Assembly: GCF_036388275.1 (NCBI RefSeq)
Contig: NZ_DASVSF010000022.1
Location: 98,331 to 162,330 of the forward strand
From: Longimicrobium sp.
Lineage (GTDB): Bacteria; Gemmatimonadota; Gemmatimonadetes; Longimicrobiales; Longimicrobiaceae
Direction: 5' to 3'
DNA length: 64,000 nt
Part shown: positions 1 to 8,770 of the stretch, in pieces
Position numbering within the stretch: position 1 is the stretch's first letter
How the letters are laid out: each line of letters begins with the position of its first letter
Translations under genes and position numbers: made by a program
Notes under the pieces: model-generated
Seen by the model: the letters and a program-made list of their open reading frames with translations, nothing else
What the model was told of the DNA's origin: nothing
Database searches by the model: none

Positions 1-28
1 CCAGTCTGTTCTTCAGCTCGTCGAGCAT
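1..28 (-). CDS. possible 5' end of a gene running off the left edge
   Basis: On the minus strand an ATG at 28-26 opens a frame reading MLDELKNRL into the window edge. The upstream bases hold only a weak GGAA that could act as a ribosome binding site. Nine codons are too few to identify a product, so this may be chance. Confidence 0.2.
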
Positions 29-168
29 GTAGCGGTTCCGATGATGGACGGTCCACGTGCGGCAAAGGGGGCAAATGTAACCGCAACCCGTCGGAGCGCG
101 CTACTGTGGAGGGGATGGGAGCCCGCCAGCGTGAGGGCGCAGCGGGGGAAGGGGCCTGCGGAAAGTGA

Positions 169-201
169 AGGGGCGAAGGCGATCATGTCGCCTGCGCCCC
201 T
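169..201 (-). terminator. terminator after the DUF642-like lipoprotein gene
   Basis: Two 13-14 base arms (AGGGGCG-AGGCGA and TCGCCT-CGCCCCT) with one mismatch enclose a short loop. On the minus strand the stem is followed by TTCACTTTCC. It lies about 35 bases after the stop codon of the gene ending at 237, as expected for intrinsic termination. Confidence 0.6.
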
Positions 202-236
202 GCCAGGTGCCTTGCACCGCGCATCCGCCGCGTTGC

Positions 237-785
237 TCAGAGCCGTTCGAAGCGGATGTCGTCGATAAAGTTGCCGTAGTCGTCCCCGCCCGCATGCGCG
301 AACTCGAGGTGCGCCTGCTGGGTAGAGCGTACCCGGAATGTCCGCGCGAACGTCGTCAGCGGGGCGTAACTTTGCAGGGTAACGGTTTCGCTGAACGCAC
401 TCCCCACGGAAATCCGCATGGTGTTCGGCGGCTGGTTCGGCCGCGGCGTGCCCGACATTCTGAATTCGAGCCGGTAGGTGCCCGGCTTCAGGTCGAAACG
501 CTGTTTGGAGCGGAGGGTTCCCGCGGCCTTCGTCGTGCCGTCCAGGTCTACGTAAAGGCCCTGCGCCTTGGGCAGAAAGTCGTCGAAGGGCGCCGTGCCC
601 ACCAAGTCCACGCTGCCGGACGTCACGTCCCAATTCACGAACCCCGTGTAGTTCAGCTTGTACAACCCCGAGTTTTCCATGTTGAAGCTTTCCACCATTA
701 GAACCTCGGGTGGAGCGGTGGGCGAGTTGCACGCCATCAGCGGCAGGAACATCGACGCGCTCATCAACGGAACGAGAAAGCGCAT
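237..785 (-). CDS. secreted lipoprotein, DUF642 / choice-of-anchor C-like
   Basis: A 182-residue protein. The N-terminus is a lipoprotein signal with a lipobox LMAC (lipidated Cys about residue 19), so it should be anchored in the envelope. The mature part resembles the DUF642 / choice-of-anchor C family: a W-x-VTSGSVDLVG motif near residues 53-62, a VDLDGT segment, and a C-terminal beta-rich half ending NFIDDIRFERL, as in the family's closing strand. Such jelly-roll domains are usually carbohydrate-binding or surface proteins; no catalytic residues are evident. The start at ATG 785 places the lipobox correctly. The gene stands alone, followed by a terminator and preceded by about 107 non-coding bases. 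The fold call is fairly secure; the ligand is unknown. Confidence 0.75.
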   Translation of the reverse strand: MRFLVPLMSASMFLPLMACNSPTAPPEVLMVESFNMENSGLYKLNYTGFVNWDVTSGSVDLVGTAPFDDFLPKAQGLYVDLDGTTKAAGTLRSKQRFDLKPGTYRLEFRMSGTPRPNQPPNTMRISVGSAFSETVTLQSYAPLTTFARTFRVRSTQQAHLEFAHAGGDDYGNFIDDIRFERL

Positions 786-892
786 TGGTCTCTCATACGG
801 AAGGTGAAGCCCACACACGGGCAACCGCCCCGAAGGGGACGATAATTGCAGAATATCACACCCAAAACTTCTGGGCAAGCGCAGACGGGGCG

Positions 893-1822
893 CTACGGCT
901 CCACCGTGCGCGCGTCCGTCGTCCGCCGCGCCAGCATCACCGCGGCGGCACCGCCCAGCAACTCGGCGGCGATTGTCCACAGGCGCGCCGCGATGGCCAG
1001 CACCGCCGCCACGCCCGAAGCCATGTACGGCTCCAGCAGCATCTTCATCGACACCTCGCGCAGCCCCGCGCCCCCCGGCAGCGGCGAGACGTAGCCGAAC
1101 ACGAACGAGAGCGCATTCACCCCGGTCAGCGCCGGCATCAGCGACCACGGCGCGTCGATCAGCGACGCGATGAACAGGTGGTAGGCTGCGCCGTACAGCA
1201 GCCAACTCACGATCGACAGGCCCAGCAGCATCAAGCCATCGATCCACCCGCCGTTCCAGCGGATCACCTCGCGCTTCAGCAGGCGCGGGATCGTGGAAAG
1301 GAGGCGATTCAGGAAGGCCGGGTGCACGGCGAGTATAGCGCCCGCGGAGAGGGCGAGGGCCGGCCACAGCGGGTGGACGCCGCGGAAGATGCCGCCCGTG
1401 ACCGTCCACGACGCCACGACCACGGCGGAGAGCAGCGACATTCCCGTGTGCACCAGCATGGAAGTCAGCAGCACGGCGCCGGACAGCCCCGCCGACCTGC
1501 TGAGCTGCGCGACGGCGATGAACTGGAAGACCTTGCCGGGAACGTAGCGCGCCAGGTTGGAAAGGAACCAGATGCGCTGCAGCGCGCCCAGCCGCACGGG
1601 CGGATGCTCGAAGTGGCGCAGCACCCGGCTCCATACCCACACCCCCCACGCCAGCACCAGCACGTGGGCCGCCACGCTGGCCGCCAGCAGGGCGGGGTTC
1701 GCCCGCCAGTCGAAGTCGCGAAGCTCGGCCCAGTGCGAATGGATGGTCGCCGCCAGGTACCAGACCGTGGCGGCGACCAGGAGGAACGCGACGGCCCGGC
1801 GCAGGGCCGGCGAGCGCTTCAC
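893..1822 (-). CDS. lysylphosphatidylglycerol synthase transmembrane-family (UPF0104) protein
   Basis: A 309-residue integral membrane protein with about eight hydrophobic segments. It belongs to the UPF0104 / LPG_synthase_TM family by its pattern: a YVPGKVFQ motif near residue 105 and a PLPGGAGLRE motif near residue 240, both typical. The cytoplasmic lysyl-transfer domain of MprF is absent, so a flippase-like or glycan-associated role is more likely than lipid aminoacylation. The GTG start at 1822 overlaps the stop of the YfhO-like gene (GTGA), and it is the last gene of a four-gene coupled cluster (6256 down to 893) with glycosyltransferase and methyltransferase partners. The context suggests handling of a lipid-linked glycan. 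Substrate unknown. Confidence 0.8.
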   Translation of the reverse strand: MKRSPALRRAVAFLLVAATVWYLAATIHSHWAELRDFDWRANPALLAASVAAHVLVLAWGVWVWSRVLRHFEHPPVRLGALQRIWFLSNLARYVPGKVFQFIAVAQLSRSAGLSGAVLLTSMLVHTGMSLLSAVVVASWTVTGGIFRGVHPLWPALALSAGAILAVHPAFLNRLLSTIPRLLKREVIRWNGGWIDGLMLLGLSIVSWLLYGAAYHLFIASLIDAPWSLMPALTGVNALSFVFGYVSPLPGGAGLREVSMKMLLEPYMASGVAAVLAIAARLWTIAAELLGGAAAVMLARRTTDARTVEP

Positions 1823-4233
1823 GCGTCCGTCGCCTCCACGGCCGCGGCCCCGCGGCGGCGGTGGCGGAACAGCAGCCAGGCGCCGTACGCCGCCAGCAGC
1901 GCCAGGCAGGCCAGGTAGATGGAAAAGCCGGTGTGCAGCGCGGCCGAGCGGAAGGTGAACTCCACCGTGTGGGTGCCCGCGGGCACCACCAGGCCGCGGA
2001 AGGTGTGGTTGGTCTTGTAGACCGGCGTTTCGCGACCGTCCACCGTGGCCCGCCAGTCCGGGTACCAGTTGTCGGCCAGCACCAGGTACGCCGCGCGGTT
2101 GGCCGTCGTGCGCACCACCACGCGGTCGGGCTCGTGGCTCACCACCTGTGCGTTCCCCTGCAGCGGCCCCGCACCCACGGGCGGCGCGCCCGTGGTTTCC
2201 ACGACCGCCGTGGTGCGAGGGTCCCAGGTGGTGTCCTGGAGGGCGGCGAGCGACTGCGCGGGCCCCTGCACGGCGGTGACGCGCTCGGCCAGGTAGGCGC
2301 GGGGCAGGGCCAGGGCGTTCTCGTACACGATGGCCTGCTCGCCCCGGAACACCTCGCGCAGCCACGGCATCTGCACCTGGGCCGAGATCACCAGGTACCG
2401 CACGTTGGCCGCCGCCAGAAAGCGCGGGTCGGCGAAGTTGTGGAAGTCGACGTACGTCTGCGTGCCGGCCCCGGCGAACTCGTTGTAGCTTTGCAGCTGG
2501 TTGCCGTGCTCGCCCGCCGCGCTCTCCAGGCCGAACCACATCGGCTGGTTGATGAACCGCGGCCAGGCGCTCTGCCCGGGAACGGACCAGTAGCGGAACG
2601 GCTTGGGCTGCTGCATCAGGAACGAGGTCACGTCGTCGGGGGCGTAGGCCACCTCGGGCGCGTCCATCGTCTGGAAGAACTTCTTTCCCACCATCCACAG
2701 GTCGGCCACGGTGATCAGCGACAGCAGCGCCATCGCCGCCACGCTCGACAGCTTCCGCTCCCACCAGGCCCAGATCGTTCCCGCCACCGCCGCGGCGAAC
2801 AGGGCGAACCGCATCCACCCCTGCGACGGCGTCAGGCCGCTGGTGCCCTCCGCCATCCCCGCCGCGCCGCTGCCCAGGAACATCGCTCCCAGGACGGCGA
2901 CGCCCACCACGCCGGCCCCGATCCACAGCACCGCTCCCGCGTCGTCCGTGGCATCCGTCCCCGGACGCCGTTCGCCCCGGGCGGCGCGCAGCTCCGCCAG
3001 GCGCTCCAGCGTGATCGCGGCCATGCAGATCAGCGAGAAGCTCAGGACGTAGTACGCCAGGTCGGGCGCGCGGAACCGCTTGAGGCCGGGAAGCACGTCG
3101 TAGTAGAGCTTGTACAGGGGCGTGTTGCCGCCCAGCGCCAGCGTCAGCGCGAACAGCCCCAGCCCCGCGAAGAACCACCAGTAGCGGTTGCGCCGCGAGT
3201 AGTACGCGCCCAGCGCCAGCAGCACCATCACCAGCGCGCCCACGTATTCCGTGTGAAGGCGAAAGGCGTTCTCGCCGCGGTAGACGGGAAACACGTACTC
3301 GCCGCGCTCGTTCTGCACGTTGGCGCCCACCTGCTCGGGCACGGCCAGCCCCAGCACGGCGCGCGGCGGCATGGAGAACGAGGTGGAGTACTCGTATCCG
3401 CGCCCGCCCGTCATGCCGCGCGGCGACTTGTCGACGTAGTTCTGGAAGGGGAGGAAGTTGACGGCCGCCGTCACGAACCCGAACGCCACCGCCGCGATCC
3501 CCAGCGCCGCCACCTTCCCCAGCCGCGCGGGCTCGCGGTGCACGCGCAGCGACACCAGCAGGAACGCGGACCACACCCCCGCCGCCAGCAGCAGGTAGTA
3601 TGCGTTCTGGATCTGGAACGAGAGCAGCGCCATCCCCACGGTCGCCGCCGCGCCCACGAACGGCGCCACCGCCGCGGTGCGGATCCCCCGGTGAAGGAAG
3701 TAGAAGAGCAGGGGCGCCAGGGTGACCACGATGATGCGCCCGTCGTGGCCCGCGTACACCCACGACGTCAGGATGCCCGTCCACTGGAAGGCCAGCCCCA
3801 CCACGAACGCCACCCACTTGCGGCACCCCAGCTCCCGCCCCAGCAGGTACATCCCCCACCCCGCGATTCCGAACTGGATCCAGAACAGCAGGGGAAAGAA
3901 CAGCCGGGTGGAGCCGGCGAAGTCCGCCAGCCAGCGCACCGGATAGTAGGTGCTGCCGGGATTGGAGAAGAGCGGCACCCCGCCGTACACGTGCGGCACC
4001 CACCCGGGCAATCCGCCGGAACCGGTCTTCTGGGTGATGAAGTCGTAGTAGAAGAAGCCGGACTGCGTGTAGTCGGTCCCGAAGATGTGCCGCCCGGGAA
4101 GGAACGCGGGCAGAAAGTACAGCAGCGCCAGCGCAAAGTAGAGCGCGGCGGCCCAGCCGGCGCCCAGCTGGGGCTCGGTCTCGGCGGGGGTGCCCAGCGG
4201 CGGGCGGCGGGGCGGGGGAGCGGTCTTCTTCAT
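1819..4233 (-). CDS. YfhO-family membrane glycosyltransferase-like protein
   Basis: An 804-residue protein with an N-terminal membrane domain of many helices (roughly residues 25-540). A soluble, probably extracytoplasmic region follows, with one last helix near the C-terminus and a basic tail. The segment after the first helix (FGTDYTQSGFF, then a GGVPLFSNPGST region) has the acidic-loop arrangement seen in GT-C-like YfhO proteins. YfhO proteins transfer sugars from polyprenyl-phosphate donors to cell-surface polymers such as lipoteichoic acid in Firmicutes; here the acceptor is unknown. ATG at 4233 overlaps the upstream GT4 stop (ATGA), and the stop overlaps the next gene's GTG. The coupling implies production with its neighbours. 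Family assignment is confident, function inferred. Confidence 0.85.
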   Translation of the reverse strand: MKKTAPPPRRPPLGTPAETEPQLGAGWAAALYFALALLYFLPAFLPGRHIFGTDYTQSGFFYYDFITQKTGSGGLPGWVPHVYGGVPLFSNPGSTYYPVRWLADFAGSTRLFFPLLFWIQFGIAGWGMYLLGRELGCRKWVAFVVGLAFQWTGILTSWVYAGHDGRIIVVTLAPLLFYFLHRGIRTAAVAPFVGAAATVGMALLSFQIQNAYYLLLAAGVWSAFLLVSLRVHREPARLGKVAALGIAAVAFGFVTAAVNFLPFQNYVDKSPRGMTGGRGYEYSTSFSMPPRAVLGLAVPEQVGANVQNERGEYVFPVYRGENAFRLHTEYVGALVMVLLALGAYYSRRNRYWWFFAGLGLFALTLALGGNTPLYKLYYDVLPGLKRFRAPDLAYYVLSFSLICMAAITLERLAELRAARGERRPGTDATDDAGAVLWIGAGVVGVAVLGAMFLGSGAAGMAEGTSGLTPSQGWMRFALFAAAVAGTIWAWWERKLSSVAAMALLSLITVADLWMVGKKFFQTMDAPEVAYAPDDVTSFLMQQPKPFRYWSVPGQSAWPRFINQPMWFGLESAAGEHGNQLQSYNEFAGAGTQTYVDFHNFADPRFLAAANVRYLVISAQVQMPWLREVFRGEQAIVYENALALPRAYLAERVTAVQGPAQSLAALQDTTWDPRTTAVVETTGAPPVGAGPLQGNAQVVSHEPDRVVVRTTANRAAYLVLADNWYPDWRATVDGRETPVYKTNHTFRGLVVPAGTHTVEFTFRSAALHTGFSIYLACLALLAAYGAWLLFRHRRRGAAAVEATDA

Positions 4234-5360
4234 CGGGATGCTCGGGAACGGGACGCGGGGCGCCCCTCGGCGATTCGGTGGATGAACTGCAGGTGGTCCG
4301 CCGCCACGGCGTTCCAGCGGAAGCGCTCGGCCGATACGCGCGCCGACGCCGACAGGGCATCGCGCGCGGCGCGGTCGTCCAGCAGCCGCGCGGCGGCGGC
4401 GGCCAGCGCGGCCGCGTCGCCGGCGGGGACGGTGACGCCGCCGCGGGGCGGGTCCACCACCTCGGGGAGCGACCCCGCGGCGGCCGCCACGAGAGGTACG
4501 CCCGCGGCCATGGCCTCGGCGGCCACCATGCCGAAGCCCTCGAAGCGCGAGGGCATCAGCTGTACGGCGGCACCGGCGAACAGGGCCTGGCGCTCGCCCT
4601 CGCTGACGGCGCCCAGCATGCGGACGCTGCGGTCGATGCCCAGCTCGCGCGACATCGCCGCCACCCGGTCGGCGTCCTTGCCGCGCCCGGCGATCCGCAG
4701 CTCCAGCGCGGGCCGGCCGCGCACCAGCAGGGCGAAGGCCTGCAGCAGGGTGTCCAGCCCCTTCTGGAATACGTCCAGCCGCCCGAAGTACAGCAGGTAC
4801 TCTTCCGGGCGCCGGGGGAGGGCGAACAGCTCGTCGGGCACACCGGCGTACACCATGTCGATGGGCACGCCCGGCGCGATGGTCCGCAGCAGGTCGCGCG
4901 TGGCCAGCGAGGTGGCGCTCAGCCGCGCGGCGCGGCGGATCATCGACGTCTCCAGCCGGCCGATGGCGGGGGCCAGCACCCGCCCCCACCGCTCCCGCGC
5001 CGTCGGGCCGCTCACGTGGTGGACGGTGATGCCCGCGGGGCGGTCCGTGGGGACGAAGACGGGGGTGTAGGTGGAAAAATCGAACACCGCCGCGTCGTAC
5101 TCCGCCGACCTCAGCAGGGCGTTGGCCGCGCGGGCATACGTCAGGCGGCTCCACGCGTACGGGCCCGCCGCGCCCAGGCGCAGGTAGCGCACCCCGTCCA
5201 CGGTCTCGTCCCGGGCGCCGGGGTAGCTCCCCGTGGCCACGGTCGCCTCGACGTCGTCCGCCAGGTGCCGGTACAGCTCGAAGACGCGGACGGCGCCGCC
5301 GCCCGCCACCCAGGGGTTGGCCGGGTCGTCGTAGATGACGTGAAGAACCCGCGGCTTCAC
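4230..5360 (-). CDS. glycosyltransferase family 4 protein
   Basis: A 376-residue GT-B glycosyltransferase. The N-terminal Rossmann half begins PRVLHVIYDD and includes the glycine-rich acceptor loop WVAGGGAVRVF. The C-terminal donor-binding half carries LLYFGRLDVFQKGLDTLL (about residues 190-207) and the E-x7-E motif EGFGMVAAE (about 288-296) that contacts the nucleotide sugar. A retaining transfer from an NDP-sugar at the cytoplasmic face is expected for this family; donor and acceptor cannot be read from sequence. The GTG start overlaps the methyltransferase stop (GTGA) and the TGA stop overlaps the YfhO-like ATG, so all are probably translated from one message. Confidence 0.9.
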   Translation of the reverse strand: MKPRVLHVIYDDPANPWVAGGGAVRVFELYRHLADDVEATVATGSYPGARDETVDGVRYLRLGAAGPYAWSRLTYARAANALLRSAEYDAAVFDFSTYTPVFVPTDRPAGITVHHVSGPTARERWGRVLAPAIGRLETSMIRRAARLSATSLATRDLLRTIAPGVPIDMVYAGVPDELFALPRRPEEYLLYFGRLDVFQKGLDTLLQAFALLVRGRPALELRIAGRGKDADRVAAMSRELGIDRSVRMLGAVSEGERQALFAGAAVQLMPSRFEGFGMVAAEAMAAGVPLVAAAAGSLPEVVDPPRGGVTVPAGDAAALAAAAARLLDDRAARDALSASARVSAERFRWNAVAADHLQFIHRIAEGRPASRSRASR

Positions 5361-6256
5361 GGGTCGCGGCGCGCGATGAAGAAGTTGCTGCCGATGGCCA
5401 CGTCCCACATCAGCCGCATCGCCGGGTTCTGGAAGGGCCAGCGGCGCGACCCGAAGTACCCCGCCAGCGTTCGCTTCAGCCCCGGCCTCACCTCTTCCGG
5501 CCGGGCGATGCGGTTGCGCAGGTAGTGCACCCACAGCTCGCGGGGCGGCACCTCGATGGAAAAGCCCGCGGCGCGCAGCATCCGCTTGAGCGTGGGGCGG
5601 GTGGGGATCACCCCCACGTCGTAGGTGCCCTCGCCGCCGCCGCGCAGCTTTTCGAAGTACCAGATCTGCATCCGCCGCGGCATCAGCACCAGGCCGGCCA
5701 GGTCGTAGTGCGGATCGTTCCACAGGCTGTACGCCGAGAACGGCTTGGGCGTCACCATGTACAGCAGCCCGCCCGGCTTCAGCACGCGGCGGATTTCCAG
5801 CAGCGTCTTTTCGCGGTCGGTCACGTGCTCCAGCACGTTGTCCAGGATCACCAGGTCGAACGACCCGTCCTGCCAGGGCAGCGCCTCGGCGATGCCGCTG
5901 CGCAGCTCCACCTCCACGCCGTGCTCCTCCGCCCGCAGCCGTCCGCGCGCCAGGCTCTTCTCGTCGAGTTCGATCCCCGCGCACCGAGCGCCGCGCTCGG
6001 CGAAGGCAATGAGCACCCCCGCGTCGCCGCAGCCGATGTCCAGCACCCGCGCCCCCGCCGTGGCGAAGCCGGGAACGTACTTCTGCAGCGTGTCGACCAC
6101 GTAGAACCCGCGCGCGTACTCGCTGACGTACAGGTTCTTCCAGGTGTCGAAGTTCTCGGAGTTCCACCAGCCGGCGCGCTCGGCCTCGAGCGCCGCCAGG
6201 TAGCGGGGCTCGACGGCGGAGGTGTCGGTGCGGCTGACGCGTGCTTGGGTCGTCAC
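5357..6256 (-). CDS. class I SAM-dependent methyltransferase
   Basis: A 299-residue protein with a Methyltransf_11/23-type Rossmann domain. Motif I is VLDIGCGDAGV near residue 84, an acidic IELDE follows, and FDLVILDNVLEHV is the post-motif near 150. These are the SAM-binding elements. It opens the four-gene glycan cluster, so methylation of a sugar or lipid-linked intermediate is plausible but unproven. The GTG at 6256 is the most upstream sensible start; no clear ribosome binding site precedes it, and an internal start cannot be excluded. The stop overlaps the GT4 start by four bases. Confidence 0.85.
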   Translation of the reverse strand: MTTQARVSRTDTSAVEPRYLAALEAERAGWWNSENFDTWKNLYVSEYARGFYVVDTLQKYVPGFATAGARVLDIGCGDAGVLIAFAERGARCAGIELDEKSLARGRLRAEEHGVEVELRSGIAEALPWQDGSFDLVILDNVLEHVTDREKTLLEIRRVLKPGGLLYMVTPKPFSAYSLWNDPHYDLAGLVLMPRRMQIWYFEKLRGGGEGTYDVGVIPTRPTLKRMLRAAGFSIEVPPRELWVHYLRNRIARPEEVRPGLKRTLAGYFGSRRWPFQNPAMRLMWDVAIGSNFFIARRDP

Positions 6257-6330
6257 GAGTGCGGATGGGCGGTGCGTGCGAAGGCCGATCGGGGCGCGGC
6301 GGCCCCGTAGCGGCCGGCCGGGAACCGAAA

Positions 6331-6371
6331 ACCCCCTCCTCGCCACGCGGGATGCGTTCGCGAGAGGGGGT
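6331..6371 (-). terminator. terminator after the lipoprotein gene 6427-7053
   Basis: ACCCCCTC and GAGGGGGT arms extended by CGC/GCG form a strong stem. On the minus strand it is followed by TTTTC. It sits 55 bases after the stop of the gene to its right and separates that gene from the glycan cluster, whose first start is at 6256. Confidence 0.6.
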
Positions 6372-6426
6372 ATTCTACGCGCAAAGCCCCGCGCGCGGGA
6401 GGGCGGCGTGCCCGGAGCGGCCGCGG

Positions 6427-7053
6427 CTAGCCGTCCAGGTCCCAGCGCAGCTCGTCGATGCGCGTGGTCCAGGCGGGATCTTCGCCGTAGTGGCGAACGC
6501 CGATCGCGCCCTCGGCCGGGGTGTCGGCGGGCATGGGAACCGCCTCGAGCAAGGTGCCGTCGAAGTAGATCAGCAGCTCGCCGTCGCCCGCCTCCAGGCG
6601 AACCGTGTGCGGGGTGCCGCGCGGCCAGGCGACGTTGAGCGAGGCAAGTTCGTCGAAGTCCCCGCCCACGCGCGTGTACAGCGCCAGGTTGTTTCCGTAG
6701 AACCAGGGACTCTGGGCGTCGTCGCGAAAGGCCAGCAGCACGTAGTTCTGGTTGTCCACGAAGCGAAGGACCAGGCCGCCGTCGTCCGCCGCGTCGGACT
6801 TCGCTTCCACCCAGCCCGTCTTCATCCGGGTGCCCGTGCGCACCAGCACGTTGTGCTCGGCGGTGCCGCGGCCGCTCAGCACGCCGTTGGCCACCGACCA
6901 GGTGCCGCCTCCGTCGGTGAACGCCTGGTACTTGCCGATCGTATTGCTGGTGAAGGGGTCGCTCCCGGTGCCGTCTGAACCGGTCGACGACGACGAGCAG
7001 CCGGTGAGGGCGGCGCACGACAGGGCGGCAGCCAGCCGCAGGCAGTTGCGCAT
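6427..7053 (-). CDS. secreted lipoprotein with LamG/DUF1080-like beta-sandwich
   Basis: A 208-residue protein. Residues 1-18 form a lipoprotein signal with lipobox LTGC followed by a serine-rich spacer. The rest resembles a concanavalin-like sandwich as in DUF1080 / 3-keto-disaccharide hydrolase proteins: GGGTWSVANGVLSGRG near the N-terminus, then GLVLRFVDNQNYVLLAFR, then HTVRLEAGDGELLIYFDG, then GAIGVRHYG. These strands are typical of such folds, but catalytic residues are not identifiable, so carbohydrate binding is as likely as hydrolysis. ATG 7053 gives the correct signal length. The gene is monocistronic, with a terminator 55 bases beyond. Confidence 0.7.
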   Translation of the reverse strand: MRNCLRLAAALSCAALTGCSSSSTGSDGTGSDPFTSNTIGKYQAFTDGGGTWSVANGVLSGRGTAEHNVLVRTGTRMKTGWVEAKSDAADDGGLVLRFVDNQNYVLLAFRDDAQSPWFYGNNLALYTRVGGDFDELASLNVAWPRGTPHTVRLEAGDGELLIYFDGTLLEAVPMPADTPAEGAIGVRHYGEDPAWTTRIDELRWDLDG

Positions 7054-7172
7054 GGTCGGTTCGACTGTGGACGCGGGCGCCGGCAGGTCCGGCGCACTGG
7101 TGAACAACGCTTCAGGCCAGGAGACCGGGACGCAGGCGGCGGTGCGCGCCCTCCCGCGCCGGTCCCCGGACG

Positions 7173-8669
7173 CTAGGGCCGCCAGGCGGGCTCGCTGAGC
7201 GCTTCCGAATAGGGCAGGGGAATGCGAAGCCCGGTCGCCACCTGAACGACCTCCAGGCGGCGGCTGGCAACGTCGTAGCCGGCGATCCAGCGGTCGTCGG
7301 GAGACCAGTCGATGCCGAACGCATAGCTCCCGCTGCCCACCTGCCGATCGCCCGCTCCCGCGGACGACATCAGGCGGATGGGTCCGTTCGAGTTCCCGTT
7401 TACGTCGAGGTAGGCGATGGTGTCGCCGTGGGACCATTCCGGGGTGTGGCCGAGCACGTTCTGCAGCACCAGCTGCCCCGTCTGCATGTTCAGGATGCGC
7501 ATGGTGACGTCGCGGCTGCTGCTGGCCTCGAGGAAGTACGCCACCCGGTCACCCGTCGGGGAGGTCGTGGGATACCCCTGGGTGCGGTCGTTGGCCACGA
7601 AACCGGGAACCAGCTGCAGCCCCGTGCCGTCCGCGCGAACCCGGTAGGGATAGCCGCGGGAGACGTTGTTGTAGCCGCCGAAGTACACCCACTGCCCGTC
7701 GCGCGAGGGGTGCGGCCACACCTCCCCCGCCAGGGGATTCGTGCCCTGCACCAGCGGGCGGGTGGTTCCGTTCAGGTCCGACACGAAGGCGTGGCCGATG
7801 TGCTGGGTGCTGAAGACGAACATCTGCCCGCCGGGAAACCACCGCGGAGAGCGGGTGGCGCTCATGGCCACGATGCGCTTGTAGCTGGAGCCGTCAAGGT
7901 TGAAGCCGTAGACGCCGTCCGGACCGACGGCCAGCAGGTATCCCTGGGGAACCACGCTCACCGCCACGGTCCGGCTGAGCGCGCCCGCCGAGAGAGTGAG
8001 CGTCGCCCGGCCGACCGCCTGCCCGCTCACCGTGGCGCCGCTCACGGTCGCCACGGACGTCGCAGACGAGGTGGTCGAATGCGCCGGGGTGGGGATCGCG
8101 TTCCACCACCGGTCGGTGGCGCCGACGCGCAGGGCGTAGCTGCCCCCCGCGAAGACCGCGGTATCCGCGGGGCTCACCGTCAGCTGCGCGGGAGCGCCCG
8201 CGTTGATCGTGAACGAGGCCGAGCCGGCCAGGCCCAGCGTGGGCGCGGTGATGGTCACGGTCCCGGCGGCGGCGACGACTCCCATCCGCACCCGCATCAC
8301 CGCGCGGCCCGTGGCGTCGGTCACGGCGGTCGCCGCCCCCTGGTAGGGGTCTGGTGCCGCCGCGCTCAGCAGCAGCGTCGGCTGGTCAAATCCCCGCAGC
8401 CGTTCCACGCTCGACTCGAACCGAACGGAGATCCCCTCCCGCAGCTCGCCGGCGCTGTCGCGCACCTCCACGATCAGCGGCTGGGGGAGAAAGGCAGTCA
8501 CGGTGTCGGTGACGCCGGCCCCGGAAACCACGCGGATGCCGGCGGGTTCCCGCTTCTTCGTTCCGCCCGGGTTCTCGCACGCGCTGGCCACCAGCGACAC
8601 GACCAGCAGGCTGAGCGCGCCCACGGCGATCCGGACGTGCTTCGGAGTACGGAGTTGATGAAAACGCAT
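7173..8669 (-). CDS. lipoprotein with Ig-like domains and a TolB-like beta-propeller
   Basis: A 498-residue secreted protein. The signal ends in VASAC (Cys about 31). Residues about 40-225 are two bacterial Ig-like modules: the first resembles Big_1 (TAVTDATGRAVMRVRMG), and the second has an invasin/BIG2-like TVSPADTAVFAGG strand and SGQAVGRATLTL end. Residues about 235-498 are a six-bladed propeller with repeats like SPRWFPGGQMFVF, HPSRDGQWVYFGG and SPTGDRVAYF, as in TolB/WD40-like PD40 repeats. The protein probably binds a surface partner; no enzyme motif is seen. ATG 8669 is chosen because the signal peptide follows at once; a longer in-frame start 27 codons upstream would bury it. Confidence 0.75.
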   Translation of the reverse strand: MRFHQLRTPKHVRIAVGALSLLVVSLVASACENPGGTKKREPAGIRVVSGAGVTDTVTAFLPQPLIVEVRDSAGELREGISVRFESSVERLRGFDQPTLLLSAAAPDPYQGAATAVTDATGRAVMRVRMGVVAAAGTVTITAPTLGLAGSASFTINAGAPAQLTVSPADTAVFAGGSYALRVGATDRWWNAIPTPAHSTTSSATSVATVSGATVSGQAVGRATLTLSAGALSRTVAVSVVPQGYLLAVGPDGVYGFNLDGSSYKRIVAMSATRSPRWFPGGQMFVFSTQHIGHAFVSDLNGTTRPLVQGTNPLAGEVWPHPSRDGQWVYFGGYNNVSRGYPYRVRADGTGLQLVPGFVANDRTQGYPTTSPTGDRVAYFLEASSSRDVTMRILNMQTGQLVLQNVLGHTPEWSHGDTIAYLDVNGNSNGPIRLMSSAGAGDRQVGSGSYAFGIDWSPDDRWIAGYDVASRRLEVVQVATGLRIPLPYSEALSEPAWRP

Positions 8670-8697
8670 GGTGATCGATGGAGCGGGGAAGGGATGG

Positions 8698-8750
8698 TTG
8701 CGGAAAGAGAAAAATCTAACACGAACAAACGTTTCAAACCAGCGAGTCAT
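8698..8750 (-). promoter_or_regulatory. AT-rich promoter-like segment upstream of the Ig/propeller gene
   Basis: Read on the minus strand this stretch carries TGGTTT, 17 bases, then TAGATT, followed by a T-rich run. The same TAGATT hexamer occurs at a -10 position before two other genes in the window (25031, 63746). It lies 40-70 bases upstream of the ATG at 8669. Confidence 0.3.
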
Positions 8751-8770
8751 GACAGGGAACCGGGCCCTGA

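Noticed and set aside
1861..5070. Very long plus-strand open frame opposite the YfhO-like and GT4 genes
   Set aside because: It is a high-GC shadow frame: rich in Arg, His, Gln and Gly, with no family resemblance, and lying antisense to well-supported genes.
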